Source: W0P28-013 sp051870755 (GTDB taxonomy: Bacteria > Bacteroidota > Bacteroidia > Bacteroidales > Paludibacteraceae). From it: a DNA stretch of 64,000 nt. A program made the translations under genes and the position numbers. This document shows, piece after piece, positions 17,601 through 25,901 of this stretch (within the stretch, counting starts at the first letter, position 1; each line of letters opens with the position of its first letter). The stretch is taken from contig JBJECE010000028.1 of NCBI GenBank assembly GCA_051870755.1, positions 1 through 64,000 of the forward strand, read 5' to 3'. The notes beneath the pieces are model-generated. The model saw only the letters and a program-made list of their open reading frames with translations. It searched no databases and had not been told where the DNA came from.

Positions 17601-18707
17601 GTGAATATGCAATCAAAACGAATGAAATTCTTGATTAGTGGCGGCGGCACGGGCGGACACATTTTCCCCGCCGTGAGCATTGCAAATGCGTTGCGCGAGG
17701 CGCAACCCGACTGCGAAATTCTGTTTGTGGGTGCGCTCGGACGTATGGAGATGGAGCGCGTGCCGGCGGCAGGTTACAAAATCGTCGGATTGCCTGTGCA
17801 GGGCTTCGACCGCAAACACCTGCTGCGCAATATCCCCATTTTGTGGAACCTGTTCAAAAGCATGCGCCAAGTGAAACGCGTCATTCGCGAGTTTTGCCCC
17901 GATGTGGCTGTCGGTGTGGGCGGCTATGCCAGCGGTGCGGCCATGAAAGTGGCTGCGCGCATGGGCATTCCCGTGCTGTTGCAGGAGCAGAACGGCTTTG
18001 CCGGCGTTACCAACAAACTGCTGAAAAACGATGCCGCCAAAATTTGCGTGGCTTACGAGGGCATGGAACGCTTTTTCCCCGCCGACAAAATCATTCTGAC
18101 GGGAAATCCTGTGCGCCAAAATTTGACGCATGGCAATCGAGCCGACGCCTACAAGGAATTTGGCTTTTCGCCCGATAAGAAAACGTTGCTCATCATTGGC
18201 GGAAGCCTTGGCGCGCGCACCATCAACAACAGCGTGAAGGCGCACCTCAAGGAGTTGGTTGCGAGCGACATTCAGATTTTGTGGCAGACGGGCAAATTCT
18301 ACATCGACGATTGCCGCAAGGCCGCCGAACCGTTTGCCGGCAGCGGCTTGATTGTTACCGATTTTGTGGCGCGCATGGATTTGGCGTATGCCATGGCCGA
18401 TTTGGTCGTTTCGCGCGCCGGCGCCAGCAGCATTTCCGAACTCTGTCTGCTGGGTAAACCGAGCATTTTGGTGCCGTCGCCCAACGTGGCCGAAGACCAC
18501 CAAACGCACAACGCCATGGCGCTGGTCAACAAACACGCAGCGGTGTTGGTGAAAGATGTTGATGCACAGAACGAATTGATAAACAATGCTTTGCGATTGA
18601 TAAACGACGATGCGCAACTCGCCGAACTCGCCGCCAACGTTTCGGCTTTGGCACAGCACGATTCCGCCCGCCGCATCGCCGACGAGGTAATTAAACTTGT
18701 GAAATAA
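17601..18707 (+). CDS. murG: N-acetylglucosaminyl transferase MurG
   Basis: MurG adds GlcNAc to lipid I to give lipid II at the inner face of the membrane. The frame starts at 17601 (MNMQSKRMKFLISGGGTGGHIFP). The glycine loop GGGTGGH is near residue 15, and the C-terminal UDP-GlcNAc-binding segment SRAGASSISELCLLGKPSILVPSP is near 270. It is the last cell-wall gene before the accessory block, which begins only 38 bases downstream. Confidence 0.96.
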   Translation: MNMQSKRMKFLISGGGTGGHIFPAVSIANALREAQPDCEILFVGALGRMEMERVPAAGYKIVGLPVQGFDRKHLLRNIPILWNLFKSMRQVKRVIREFCPDVAVGVGGYASGAAMKVAARMGIPVLLQEQNGFAGVTNKLLKNDAAKICVAYEGMERFFPADKIILTGNPVRQNLTHGNRADAYKEFGFSPDKKTLLIIGGSLGARTINNSVKAHLKELVASDIQILWQTGKFYIDDCRKAAEPFAGSGLIVTDFVARMDLAYAMADLVVSRAGASSISELCLLGKPSILVPSPNVAEDHQTHNAMALVNKHAAVLVKDVDAQNELINNALRLINDDAQLAELAANVSALAQHDSARRIADEVIKLVK

Positions 18708-18745
18708 CCGCATTTTTGTAGAAAAACGATAAATACGAAACAACG

Positions 18746-21193
18746 ATGGCTTACGACTTAAATATTCGCGAAGAAGAACTGAAAAATAAAGTTGCCACTG
18801 ATTTTTTTGCAGAGTACGATACTACCAAAATTATTGGTAATGTCGATTTTTGCATTGCCGTACCGACAGATAAAAACGAACTTTTTGAGCAGGAATCGTT
18901 GTTGTGGGCGGAGGCAAAAAAAGGTAACAGAGCCGATATTTATGCCTCGCTCGTGCAACTCATTTTGACTATTGGCAAGGCACGCACGTTCGATAAGTTT
19001 TTACCACCTGCTTTTCTTGGCGCATTCGATGCCGAAAAAATAGCATTTATTCAATATAATGCCGTGCTTGATGTGTTCTATCAAAACGACTTTAATTGGA
19101 ATGTTACGCCCAGCGACCACGAAACGAAAGAGTTTCAGCAGGTGTACGAAACCGTGAAAGCCACGCTTGAGGCAAATACATATATTTATCGTTTTGGTGG
19201 CGACGATAAGGAGTTGCATCGTTTTATCAAACAGAATTTTATAGTCGGAAAATCAAGCGTTTCAAAAATACGCATCAACAAAAATAACTTCACAAACATC
19301 TACAATAAATGGTTGCTGGAAGTAAAGCCTACCATTTCTGTAAATTGGGAAGTGGCAAAAAAGAATGGTATTATCGACGCAGATTTTTACCTTGCTGACA
19401 TATTGAGCGAGCATAATGTTACGTTGAAAGAAAAACTCTATGTTTTGTTGCGCGACGACCATTACGAACTCGACCGCCGTATGAACGAAATGGGACTTTT
19501 TAGTAGTCAAGAAGCACAATTTTCCGACAAACAAAAGGCACATACGCAATTTTGGAATCGCTACAACCGACCGCCCAAACGCGAATATTGGGACTACATT
19601 GTGGAGCGCCGCGATTTGCTTGTGCCGCAGGACGTGCGCGAGCGCAAAGGCTCGTTTTTTACGCCGCAAATCTGGGTGGAACTTTCGCAACAATACATTG
19701 CCGATGTGCTGGGCGAAAATTGGCAGGACGAATACTATGTGTGGGACTGCTGTGCAGGTACGGGCAATCTGCTTGCCGGGCTTACCAACAAATACAACAT
19801 TTGGGCTTCGACACTCGACCAAGCCGATGTGGACGTGATGCGCGACCGCATAAAAAATGGTGCCAATCTGCTCGATTCGCACGTATTCCGGTTCGATTTT
19901 CTCAACGACGATTTCTCCAAACTGCCGCAATCGCTACAAGATGTAATCAATGATGAGGAGAAACGTAAAAAACTCGTTATCTATATCAATCCGCCTTATG
20001 CAGAAGCAACAACTGCAACAACGGTAACAGGAACGGGGAAAAATAAGGCAAAAGTAGCGACGGAAAATAAGATATATCAAAAATATAAAACAAAGATTGG
20101 TAAAGCAAGTAATGAATTGTTTGCTCAATTTTTTATTCGCGTTTATCAAGAAATCCCGGGCGCGACGCTTGCAGAATTTTCAACTTTGAAAATTCTGCAA
20201 GCGAGTAATTTCGCGGATTTCAGAAAAATTTTTCGAGCAAAATTGGAACGCGCTTTCATTGTTCCTGCTGATACGTTTGATAACGTAAAGGGTAAATTCC
20301 CTATTGGCTTTTTTATCTGGGATACAAGCAGAAAAGAAATTTTCACAGAAACAATTGTAGATGCTTATAATAAAAGCACTGAATTTCTTGAAACAAAAAA
20401 AATATTAGCATTAAACGAAAACAATTTAATGTTAAACAGATGGCTTGATACCTTTAAGAATACAAGCGATAAAACTCCTATCGGATTAATTCCAAGTTCA
20501 CCTTCTGATTTTCAACATAACAATCAATTAGCAATTTTATCAAAGGCACAGCAAAGATATTGTTATCCGATTTCAGAAACGAATGTAGTTCTATTCTCTA
20601 TTTATTTTTCTGTTCGCCAATGTATAGAAGCAACTTGGCTGAATGACCGCGACCAGTTTCTCTATCCGAACGACGGCTGGCAGGAGGATAAGGAGTTCCA
20701 TTCGGATTGTTTGGCGTTTACATTGTTTCATGGGCAAAATCGCATCAGTTGTGAACAGGGTGTAAACCATTGGATTCCGTTCACGGAATCGGAAGTGGAT
20801 GCCAAGGAAAAATTCGACAGCCATTTTATGACCGATTTCATTGCCGGTAGGGACGTGGCGTGCCGCGTCCCTACGGAGCAGCCCGATTTGTTTGCTGACG
20901 AGGTCGAACGCACGGTTTCTGCGGAGCCGTTGCAGTTTTCGACCACAGCGCAAACCGTAATGGATGCAGGGCGTGAGTTATGGCGTTATTATCATGCCCA
21001 ACCCGATGTCAATCCTAATGCTTCGCTTTATGATATTCGTGCGCATTTTCAAGGACGTAACGAAAAAGGCAAAATGAACAACACCAGCACCGACGAATGC
21101 TATAATACATTGATAGGAAATTTGCGTCAGGCATTGAAGGAATTGGCAAAGAAAATAGAACCCAAAGTTTACGAATACGGATTTTTGAAATAA
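18746..21193 (+). CDS. Fused restriction-modification-like protein (type IIG-like)
   Basis: This 815-residue protein has an amino-methyltransferase core: motif I VWDCCAGTGNLL near residues 333-344 and the catalytic motif NPPY near 415. Near the N-terminus, Asp34 and E56-A-K58 (in LLWAEAKKGN) have the D...ExK pattern of PD-(D/E)XK nucleases, so one chain may both cut and methylate DNA, as in type IIG enzymes. The C-terminal third would hold target recognition. No separate specificity or restriction gene is adjacent. The part at about 20.0-20.6 kb is AT-richer than the flanking cell-wall genes. A palindromic REP copy is embedded in frame near residues 701-711. Nuclease activity is inferred only. 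Confidence 0.75.
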   Translation: MAYDLNIREEELKNKVATDFFAEYDTTKIIGNVDFCIAVPTDKNELFEQESLLWAEAKKGNRADIYASLVQLILTIGKARTFDKFLPPAFLGAFDAEKIAFIQYNAVLDVFYQNDFNWNVTPSDHETKEFQQVYETVKATLEANTYIYRFGGDDKELHRFIKQNFIVGKSSVSKIRINKNNFTNIYNKWLLEVKPTISVNWEVAKKNGIIDADFYLADILSEHNVTLKEKLYVLLRDDHYELDRRMNEMGLFSSQEAQFSDKQKAHTQFWNRYNRPPKREYWDYIVERRDLLVPQDVRERKGSFFTPQIWVELSQQYIADVLGENWQDEYYVWDCCAGTGNLLAGLTNKYNIWASTLDQADVDVMRDRIKNGANLLDSHVFRFDFLNDDFSKLPQSLQDVINDEEKRKKLVIYINPPYAEATTATTVTGTGKNKAKVATENKIYQKYKTKIGKASNELFAQFFIRVYQEIPGATLAEFSTLKILQASNFADFRKIFRAKLERAFIVPADTFDNVKGKFPIGFFIWDTSRKEIFTETIVDAYNKSTEFLETKKILALNENNLMLNRWLDTFKNTSDKTPIGLIPSSPSDFQHNNQLAILSKAQQRYCYPISETNVVLFSIYFSVRQCIEATWLNDRDQFLYPNDGWQEDKEFHSDCLAFTLFHGQNRISCEQGVNHWIPFTESEVDAKEKFDSHFMTDFIAGRDVACRVPTEQPDLFADEVERTVSAEPLQFSTTAQTVMDAGRELWRYYHAQPDVNPNASLYDIRAHFQGRNEKGKMNNTSTDECYNTLIGNLRQALKELAKKIEPKVYEYGFLK
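20847..20874. repeat. REP palindrome inside the restriction-modification gene
   Basis: GTAGGGACG and CGTCCCTAC form perfect 9-bp arms, with an inner GGC/GCC pair. The 28-bp copy is read through in frame and encodes part of AGRDVACRVPTEQ. Confidence 0.75.
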
Positions 21194-21197
21194 ATAT

Positions 21198-21220
21198 GTA
21201 GGGACGCATTGAATGCGTCC
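21198..21220. repeat. REP palindrome between the restriction-modification gene and the transposase
   Basis: GGACGCAT-TGA-ATGCGTCC is a perfect inverted repeat with the same GTAGGGACG left arm as the other copies. It lies in the 44-bp gap before the transposase gene. Confidence 0.75.
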
Positions 21221-21237
21221 GTTGATAAAACAACAAT

Positions 21238-21789
21238 ATGTCCCAATCTTTGCCGGATAGAAAAACTGTTCGTTTGTGCGATTACGATTATGCCGAAGGC
21301 GAATATTTTGTAACCATTTGTACCGAAGGGCGTGTGCATTATTTTGGAGAGATAGAACATGGTGAAATACAATTAACCAAAATTGGCGAATATTTGAAAA
21401 TGCAGATAGAAATAACAGAAAAATTGCGGGTGGGTGCAGTAGAAATACCATGTTATGTGATTATGCCAAATCATGTGCATCTGATCATAATAATCAATGC
21501 TCGTAGGGACGCATTGAATGCGTCCGCTACATCGAATGCGAAACATACGGACGCACGCAGTGCGTCCCTACAATTTGGACCACAACGCGGAAATTTGGCA
21601 TCGGTGGTTGCCGGCATCAAATCGGCGGTAACCCGATTTGCCAACGAAAATAACGTTATTTTTGCATGGCAACAGCGTTTTTACGAACACGTTGTACGCA
21701 GTAGCACGGAAATGAACCGCATTGCAGAATATATAGAACAAAATCCCTATAATTGGGCAACAGACGAATATAATACGGACTATGTGTAA
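21238..21789 (+). CDS. REP-associated IS200-like (Y1) transposase, RAYT
   Basis: This 183-residue single-strand DNA transposase of the Y1/IS200 superfamily acts on palindromic REP elements. The N-terminus LPDRKTVRLCDYDYAEGEYFVTICTEGR and the metal-binding HUH motif in VIMPNHVHLII (near residue 77-87) are typical, as is the C-terminal WQQRFYEHVVRSSTEMNRIAEYIEQNPYNW. I cannot assign the catalytic Tyr with certainty; Tyr in FYEHVVR is a candidate. Residues about 89-112 are encoded by two REP palindromes inserted in frame right after the HUH motif. No IS-type terminal ends were seen. Confidence 0.85.
   Translation: MSQSLPDRKTVRLCDYDYAEGEYFVTICTEGRVHYFGEIEHGEIQLTKIGEYLKMQIEITEKLRVGAVEIPCYVIMPNHVHLIIIINARRDALNASATSNAKHTDARSASLQFGPQRGNLASVVAGIKSAVTRFANENNVIFAWQQRFYEHVVRSSTEMNRIAEYIEQNPYNWATDEYNTDYV
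21503..21571. repeat. Two REP palindromes inside the transposase gene
   Basis: Copy one (21503-21530) is GTAGGGACGCAT-TGA-ATGCGTCC with right end GCTAC. Copy two (21549-21571) has GGACGCAC-GCA-GTGCGTCC ending CTAC. Together they look like a BIME pair, and both stay open in the transposase reading frame. Confidence 0.75.
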
Positions 21790-21808
21790 CCCAAAACAAC
21801 CAAAACCG

Positions 21809-22237
21809 ATGGAAAAACGTTGTTTGTATAAAATAAATGTGTTGTTGCTGGTGATGCTTGTGCCGGCTTTGGTCAGTTCGCTGCTGCAGGAATTTTTGCG
21901 AGGTGCCAATTTGCAGTGCCTGACAAACAACACGCTGACAATCATACATTTGGCCATCTGTTTGCCGATGTTGTTGTTCGTGTGCGTACATCTGTGGGCA
22001 AATTGTGGCAATGTTACGCAATGGTTTTCGAAAATTCGTCGCCAAAGGTGGCAGACGCAATTGCTGTTTGGGTTTTCGGTGCTGACGTTTGTGAGCGGTA
22101 TTGCGGCTACGGTTGTCTATTTCTCGCATGGCCATACGCCTGTCGGCGGCATTCACGGCAAACTTGGCTTTGTCGCACTTGCCTTGATGATTTGGCACAC
22201 TTATCGACGTTTGAAATGGTATAAAGTGAAAAAATAA
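21809..22237 (+). CDS. DUF4405-like membrane protein
   Basis: This 142-residue protein has four predicted membrane helices: INVLLLVMLVPALVSSLL, TIIHLAICLPMLLFVCVHLW, LLFGFSVLTFVSGIAATVV and IHGKLGFVALALMIWHTY. His residues in helices 2 and 4 (IIHLA, CVHLW, IHGK, IWHTY) are placed like the haem ligands of cytochrome b-type proteins, as in DUF4405. I start it at ATG 21809; the frame is open from 21782, overlapping the transposase end. It is followed almost at once by the outer-membrane protein gene. The function is unknown. Confidence 0.6.
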   Translation: MEKRCLYKINVLLLVMLVPALVSSLLQEFLRGANLQCLTNNTLTIIHLAICLPMLLFVCVHLWANCGNVTQWFSKIRRQRWQTQLLFGFSVLTFVSGIAATVVYFSHGHTPVGGIHGKLGFVALALMIWHTYRRLKWYKVKK

Positions 22238-22241
22238 GGTG

Positions 22242-22961
22242 ATGAAAAAAATTATATTATTTCTGTGTCTTAATTTGTTTGCCAATCTGCTTGTGGCGCA
22301 ACACGTCGTCGAGGTCGGCGCAGGCTGGGGCGACATGGGCATGACTCGCACGACAGGCTGGCGACCTTTCCCGTGGAGTCAGGGTTCGCGCAAGGAGGTT
22401 CAAAGTCTGATTTCCTACAAATATATGCTTGGTACACAGCGCGTTTACTATGTGCCGAGTGTTCGTTTGCAATACGATAATACATGGTCGATGTCGGGCG
22501 GAATGAACTTGATGAATGTCAATTTGGGCGTGGCCGGCTTGGGTGTCTATCTGACACAACCGATGGCTGCTTTTGCCGACCATGCTTATGTGGGACGTTG
22601 GTTTGCTACATTTGAAATTAACTTTGCATCTATTGCCATTGGTGGCAATATCACACCGAATATGGGCGTGCGTGGCGCCAATTCGGGGCATCGACTTTGG
22701 ATTACACCCGATCGTCAATTCGGCGGACAATATTATCCGATAAAGGAAACGTATGAGCCGAATGATGGTCGTTATCTGTTTTTGCATTATTCTGTTCCCG
22801 CCGAATTTCGCGTATGGAAAATGGTTACGGAATCGGTGGGTGTCGGGTTCTTTTTGGCGTCGGACATCGCTATTGTCGAAAAAGATTTTACGCACCCCGA
22901 AGCCCCTATTGCCATGGGATACAATATTTATGGAGGGTTGGCAATTGCATTGTATAAATAA
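22242..22961 (+). CDS. Predicted secreted or outer-membrane protein
   Basis: The 239-residue product starts with a clear signal peptide (MKKIILFLCLNLFANLLVAQ). The mature part is rich in Gly, Tyr and alternating hydrophobic residues (VNLGVAGLGVYL, FEINFASIAIGGNI, MGYNIYGGLAIALYK), which suggests a small outer-membrane beta barrel. ATG 22242 is preferred to GTG 22239 because it gives a normal signal peptide. I do not recognise the family. It ends directly at the start of the next gene. Confidence 0.6.
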   Translation: MKKIILFLCLNLFANLLVAQHVVEVGAGWGDMGMTRTTGWRPFPWSQGSRKEVQSLISYKYMLGTQRVYYVPSVRLQYDNTWSMSGGMNLMNVNLGVAGLGVYLTQPMAAFADHAYVGRWFATFEINFASIAIGGNITPNMGVRGANSGHRLWITPDRQFGGQYYPIKETYEPNDGRYLFLHYSVPAEFRVWKMVTESVGVGFFLASDIAIVEKDFTHPEAPIAMGYNIYGGLAIALYK

Positions 22962-23726
22962 ATGGGTATGAAAAAATATGTTTGGATAATCGTGGTGTTG
23001 CTATGTGTGGCATGTGAACGTGAAACTATTCGTAGTTTGCAACCCGAACCTGCTGCGTCTGTAACCGACATCGATGGCAATGTGTATGCTACCGTTAAAA
23101 TCGGTTCGCAAATTTGGATGGCCGAAAATTTGCGCGTGCGCCATTATGCCGACGGAACGGCTATCGCTGTCGCACCTGATAGTTGCATCACGACGGCATA
23201 TCCTGATAGTTATGAAGTTGGCGGACAGTTGTTCGAACGTGCTGATTATCACCCTGATGCCTGTGGTTTGTATTATAATTGGGCTGCGGCGACGAGGGCT
23301 GAAAATGGCAGTTCGGCACTGCCGACACCGCCGACAAAAACACAGGGCGTTTGTCCCGAAGGTTGGCGTTTGCCAAGCCGAAAAGATTGGCAGATTTTGT
23401 GGAATAATTTAGGCGGAATGACCGTGGCCGGTGGCAGCTTGAAAACACAAACCGATTGGCAACAGCCAAATGTTGGTGCAACGAACGAATCCGGCTTGCA
23501 GGTGCTGCCTGCGGCGCAATATATTTTGTCGCAGGAGATGATTGACAAAGGTGTTGTGGACGGATTCGACCCGTATGGTTTTTATGCGTTGTTTTGGGCG
23601 GCGGATGCAGGTAATGCGTGGATGGCTTATACGGTTTATATCGGTTATCAACAAGCGGCAGTGGAAGAACTTACGACGGCCAAAACGGCCGGTATTTGTG
23701 TCCGTTGCATGATGGATGTGGAATGA
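22962..23726 (+). CDS. FISUMP-domain lipoprotein
   Basis: The 254-residue product begins with a lipoprotein signal (IIVVLLCVAC, lipobox Cys near 18). The segments DIDGNVYATVKIGSQIWMAENLRVRHYADG, GLYYNWAAAT, CPEGWRLPSRKDWQIL and the terminal CVRCMMD are the hallmarks of the Fibrobacter succinogenes major paralogous (FISUMP) domain. Such proteins are surface or secreted in Bacteroidetes and their molecular role is unclear. The ATG directly follows the previous stop codon. It is the last gene of the accessory block before murC. Confidence 0.8.
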   Translation: MGMKKYVWIIVVLLCVACERETIRSLQPEPAASVTDIDGNVYATVKIGSQIWMAENLRVRHYADGTAIAVAPDSCITTAYPDSYEVGGQLFERADYHPDACGLYYNWAAATRAENGSSALPTPPTKTQGVCPEGWRLPSRKDWQILWNNLGGMTVAGGSLKTQTDWQQPNVGATNESGLQVLPAAQYILSQEMIDKGVVDGFDPYGFYALFWAADAGNAWMAYTVYIGYQQAAVEELTTAKTAGICVRCMMDVE

Positions 23727-23758
23727 ATGTTTGATTTGTATAAAAAAATAACCCAACC

Positions 23759-25117
23759 ATGAACTATAAAAATATCTATTTTCTCGGAATCGGCGGCATC
23801 GGCATGAGTGCCATTGCCCGCTATTTTAAGGCAAAAGGCTACAATGTGGCCGGCTACGACCGCACGCGCAGTCGCTTGTGCGAGGAACTCGAAGCCGAAG
23901 GCATCGCCATTCACTACACCGACGATGTGGCGCAGATTGCTCCCGAATTTTTGCAAAAAGAATCGACTTTGGTGGTCTATACGCCTGCCATTCCGGCCGA
24001 ACATAGCGAATTTGTCTATTTCAGACAAGGCGGTTTCACCATCGAAAAACGGGCGCAGGTGCTGGGCGAAATCACGCGTGTGGAGCGCGGTTTGTGCGTG
24101 GCCGGCACGCATGGCAAAACCACTACATCGACCATGCTCGCACATCTGCTCAAACAGAGCCACGTTGATTGCAACGCCTTTTTGGGCGGAATTTCAAAAA
24201 ATTATACAAGCAATCTGCTACTCTCCGATACGAGCGATTTGGTGGTCATCGAGGCCGACGAGTTCGACCGCTCGTTCCACCACCTGACGCCTTACATGGC
24301 GGTGGTTACGGCTGTCGATGCCGACCATCTCGACATTTACGGCACGCACGAGGCCTATCTCGAGAGTTTTGCGCATTTCACATCGCTCATTGTCGAGGGC
24401 GGCTGCCTGATAATGAAAAAAGGCATTGCGCTGCAACCGCGTTTGGGCAACGGCGTGAAACTTTACACCTATTCGGCTGCCGAAAAAGCCGATTTTTATG
24501 CCGAAAATGTGCGCATTGGCAACGGCACGATTGTGTTCGACTTTGTAACGCCGACCGAAACCATTGCCGACATCGAACTTGGCGTGCCGGTGCAGGTGAA
24601 CATCGAAAACGGCGTGGCGGCGATGGCTGTGGCGTGGCTCAACGGCGTGTCGGCCGACGAATTGCGCAGCGGCATGCGCTCGTTTGCGGGCATTCGGCGT
24701 CGTTTCGAAACGTGGCTCAAAACCGACCGCCTTACCATCATCGACGACTATGCGCACCATCCGGCCGAGTTGGAGGCGAGCATCAAATCGGTGAAGGCAC
24801 TCTATGCCGACAAAAAAGTGCTGGGCGTGTTTCAGCCGCACCTCTACACGCGCACACGCGACTTTTATCGGGAGTTTGCGGCGGCCTTGTCGCATCTCGA
24901 CGAGGCGATGCTGGTGGAACTCTATCCGGCGCGCGAGGTACCGATAGCGGGCATCTCGTCGCAAACGATTTACGACGAAATCACCTGCCCGAAAACCCTG
25001 ACTACCAAAGCCGAACTGATACGGGTTTTGCAAAGCAAACAATTTGATGTACTTTTGACCCTTGGTGCGGGCGACCTCGATACGATGTTGCCGCAGATTG
25101 TCGAAGCATTAAAATAA
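23759..25117 (+). CDS. murC: UDP-MurNAc:L-alanine ligase MurC
   Basis: MurC attaches L-Ala to UDP-MurNAc, the first step of stem-peptide synthesis. It has 452 residues. GIGGIGMSAIA lies at residues 8-18, the ATP loop AGTHGKTTT near 117, and VDADHLDIYG and DDYAHHP further on. In an uninterrupted cluster it would follow murG directly; here five accessory genes separate them. The ftsQ start is ten bases downstream. Confidence 0.97.
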   Translation: MNYKNIYFLGIGGIGMSAIARYFKAKGYNVAGYDRTRSRLCEELEAEGIAIHYTDDVAQIAPEFLQKESTLVVYTPAIPAEHSEFVYFRQGGFTIEKRAQVLGEITRVERGLCVAGTHGKTTTSTMLAHLLKQSHVDCNAFLGGISKNYTSNLLLSDTSDLVVIEADEFDRSFHHLTPYMAVVTAVDADHLDIYGTHEAYLESFAHFTSLIVEGGCLIMKKGIALQPRLGNGVKLYTYSAAEKADFYAENVRIGNGTIVFDFVTPTETIADIELGVPVQVNIENGVAAMAVAWLNGVSADELRSGMRSFAGIRRRFETWLKTDRLTIIDDYAHHPAELEASIKSVKALYADKKVLGVFQPHLYTRTRDFYREFAAALSHLDEAMLVELYPAREVPIAGISSQTIYDEITCPKTLTTKAELIRVLQSKQFDVLLTLGAGDLDTMLPQIVEALK

Positions 25118-25127
25118 ACAACCGAAC

Positions 25128-25874
25128 GTGCGAATATTGCGTAACATATTGATTTTGCTGTGCGTGCTTTTCCTGAGCGCATATATGTTGGTGTCGTTTG
25201 TCAAGGTAACTCCTACGGCCGGCGATCCTATTTGCCGACAAATAGAGGCGCATGTGCTTGATTCTGCGGAGTTTGGCTTTGTGTCGAACAAAGATGTTTT
25301 GGCGCATCTTGGCCGTATGCATCAAAAATATATCGGGGTGCAATTCAAAAATATCGACTTTCAATCGCTCGAAAACGAAATCGCCAAAAATCCGTTTATC
25401 GAATTCGTTTCGTGTTATTATTCGCTGTCGGGTACGTTGCACATCGATATAAAGCAGCGTCGGCCGGCGTTTCGCGTGATGACACCGTATGGCAATTTCT
25501 ACATCGATCAAAATCGCCGGCGTATGCCCATTTCGACACGTTTCAGCGTGTATGTGCCGGTGGTAACGGGTTTTGTCGATGACGAATTTCTCTGCGGCGC
25601 GCTGTTCGATTTTATCGACGATATGCAGCACGACGATTTTTGGGCAAATCAGATAACGCAAATACGCGTGTTGCCCAATCTGGAGGTCGAGTTGGTGCCG
25701 CGAGTCGGCAACCATGTCATTGTGCTGGGGCAGGTGGACGATGCCGAAGCAAAACTCGACAAAATGCTGACTTTCTATCGCAAAGGCTTGCCCTATGTCG
25801 GGTGGAATCGCTATCGCACGATTGACCTGCGGTACAAAAATCAGGTCGTTTGTACCAAGTGGCCAAATAATTAG
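25128..25874 (+). CDS. ftsQ: FtsQ-like cell division protein, GTG start
   Basis: This 248-residue bitopic protein has one N-terminal membrane helix (ILILLCVLFLSAYMLVSFV) and a periplasmic part with a POTRA-like region (FKNIDFQSLENEIAKNPFIEFVSCYYSLSGTLHIDIKQRRPAFRVM), as in FtsQ. The start is GTG at 25128, ten bases after the murC stop. Position between murC and ftsA supports the name. FtsQ families diverge strongly, so the assignment relies on order and topology as well as sequence. Confidence 0.88.
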   Translation: MRILRNILILLCVLFLSAYMLVSFVKVTPTAGDPICRQIEAHVLDSAEFGFVSNKDVLAHLGRMHQKYIGVQFKNIDFQSLENEIAKNPFIEFVSCYYSLSGTLHIDIKQRRPAFRVMTPYGNFYIDQNRRRMPISTRFSVYVPVVTGFVDDEFLCGALFDFIDDMQHDDFWANQITQIRVLPNLEVELVPRVGNHVIVLGQVDDAEAKLDKMLTFYRKGLPYVGWNRYRTIDLRYKNQVVCTKWPNN

Positions 25875-25901
25875 TTGTGAAAATACAAAAAAACAAAATA
25901 T

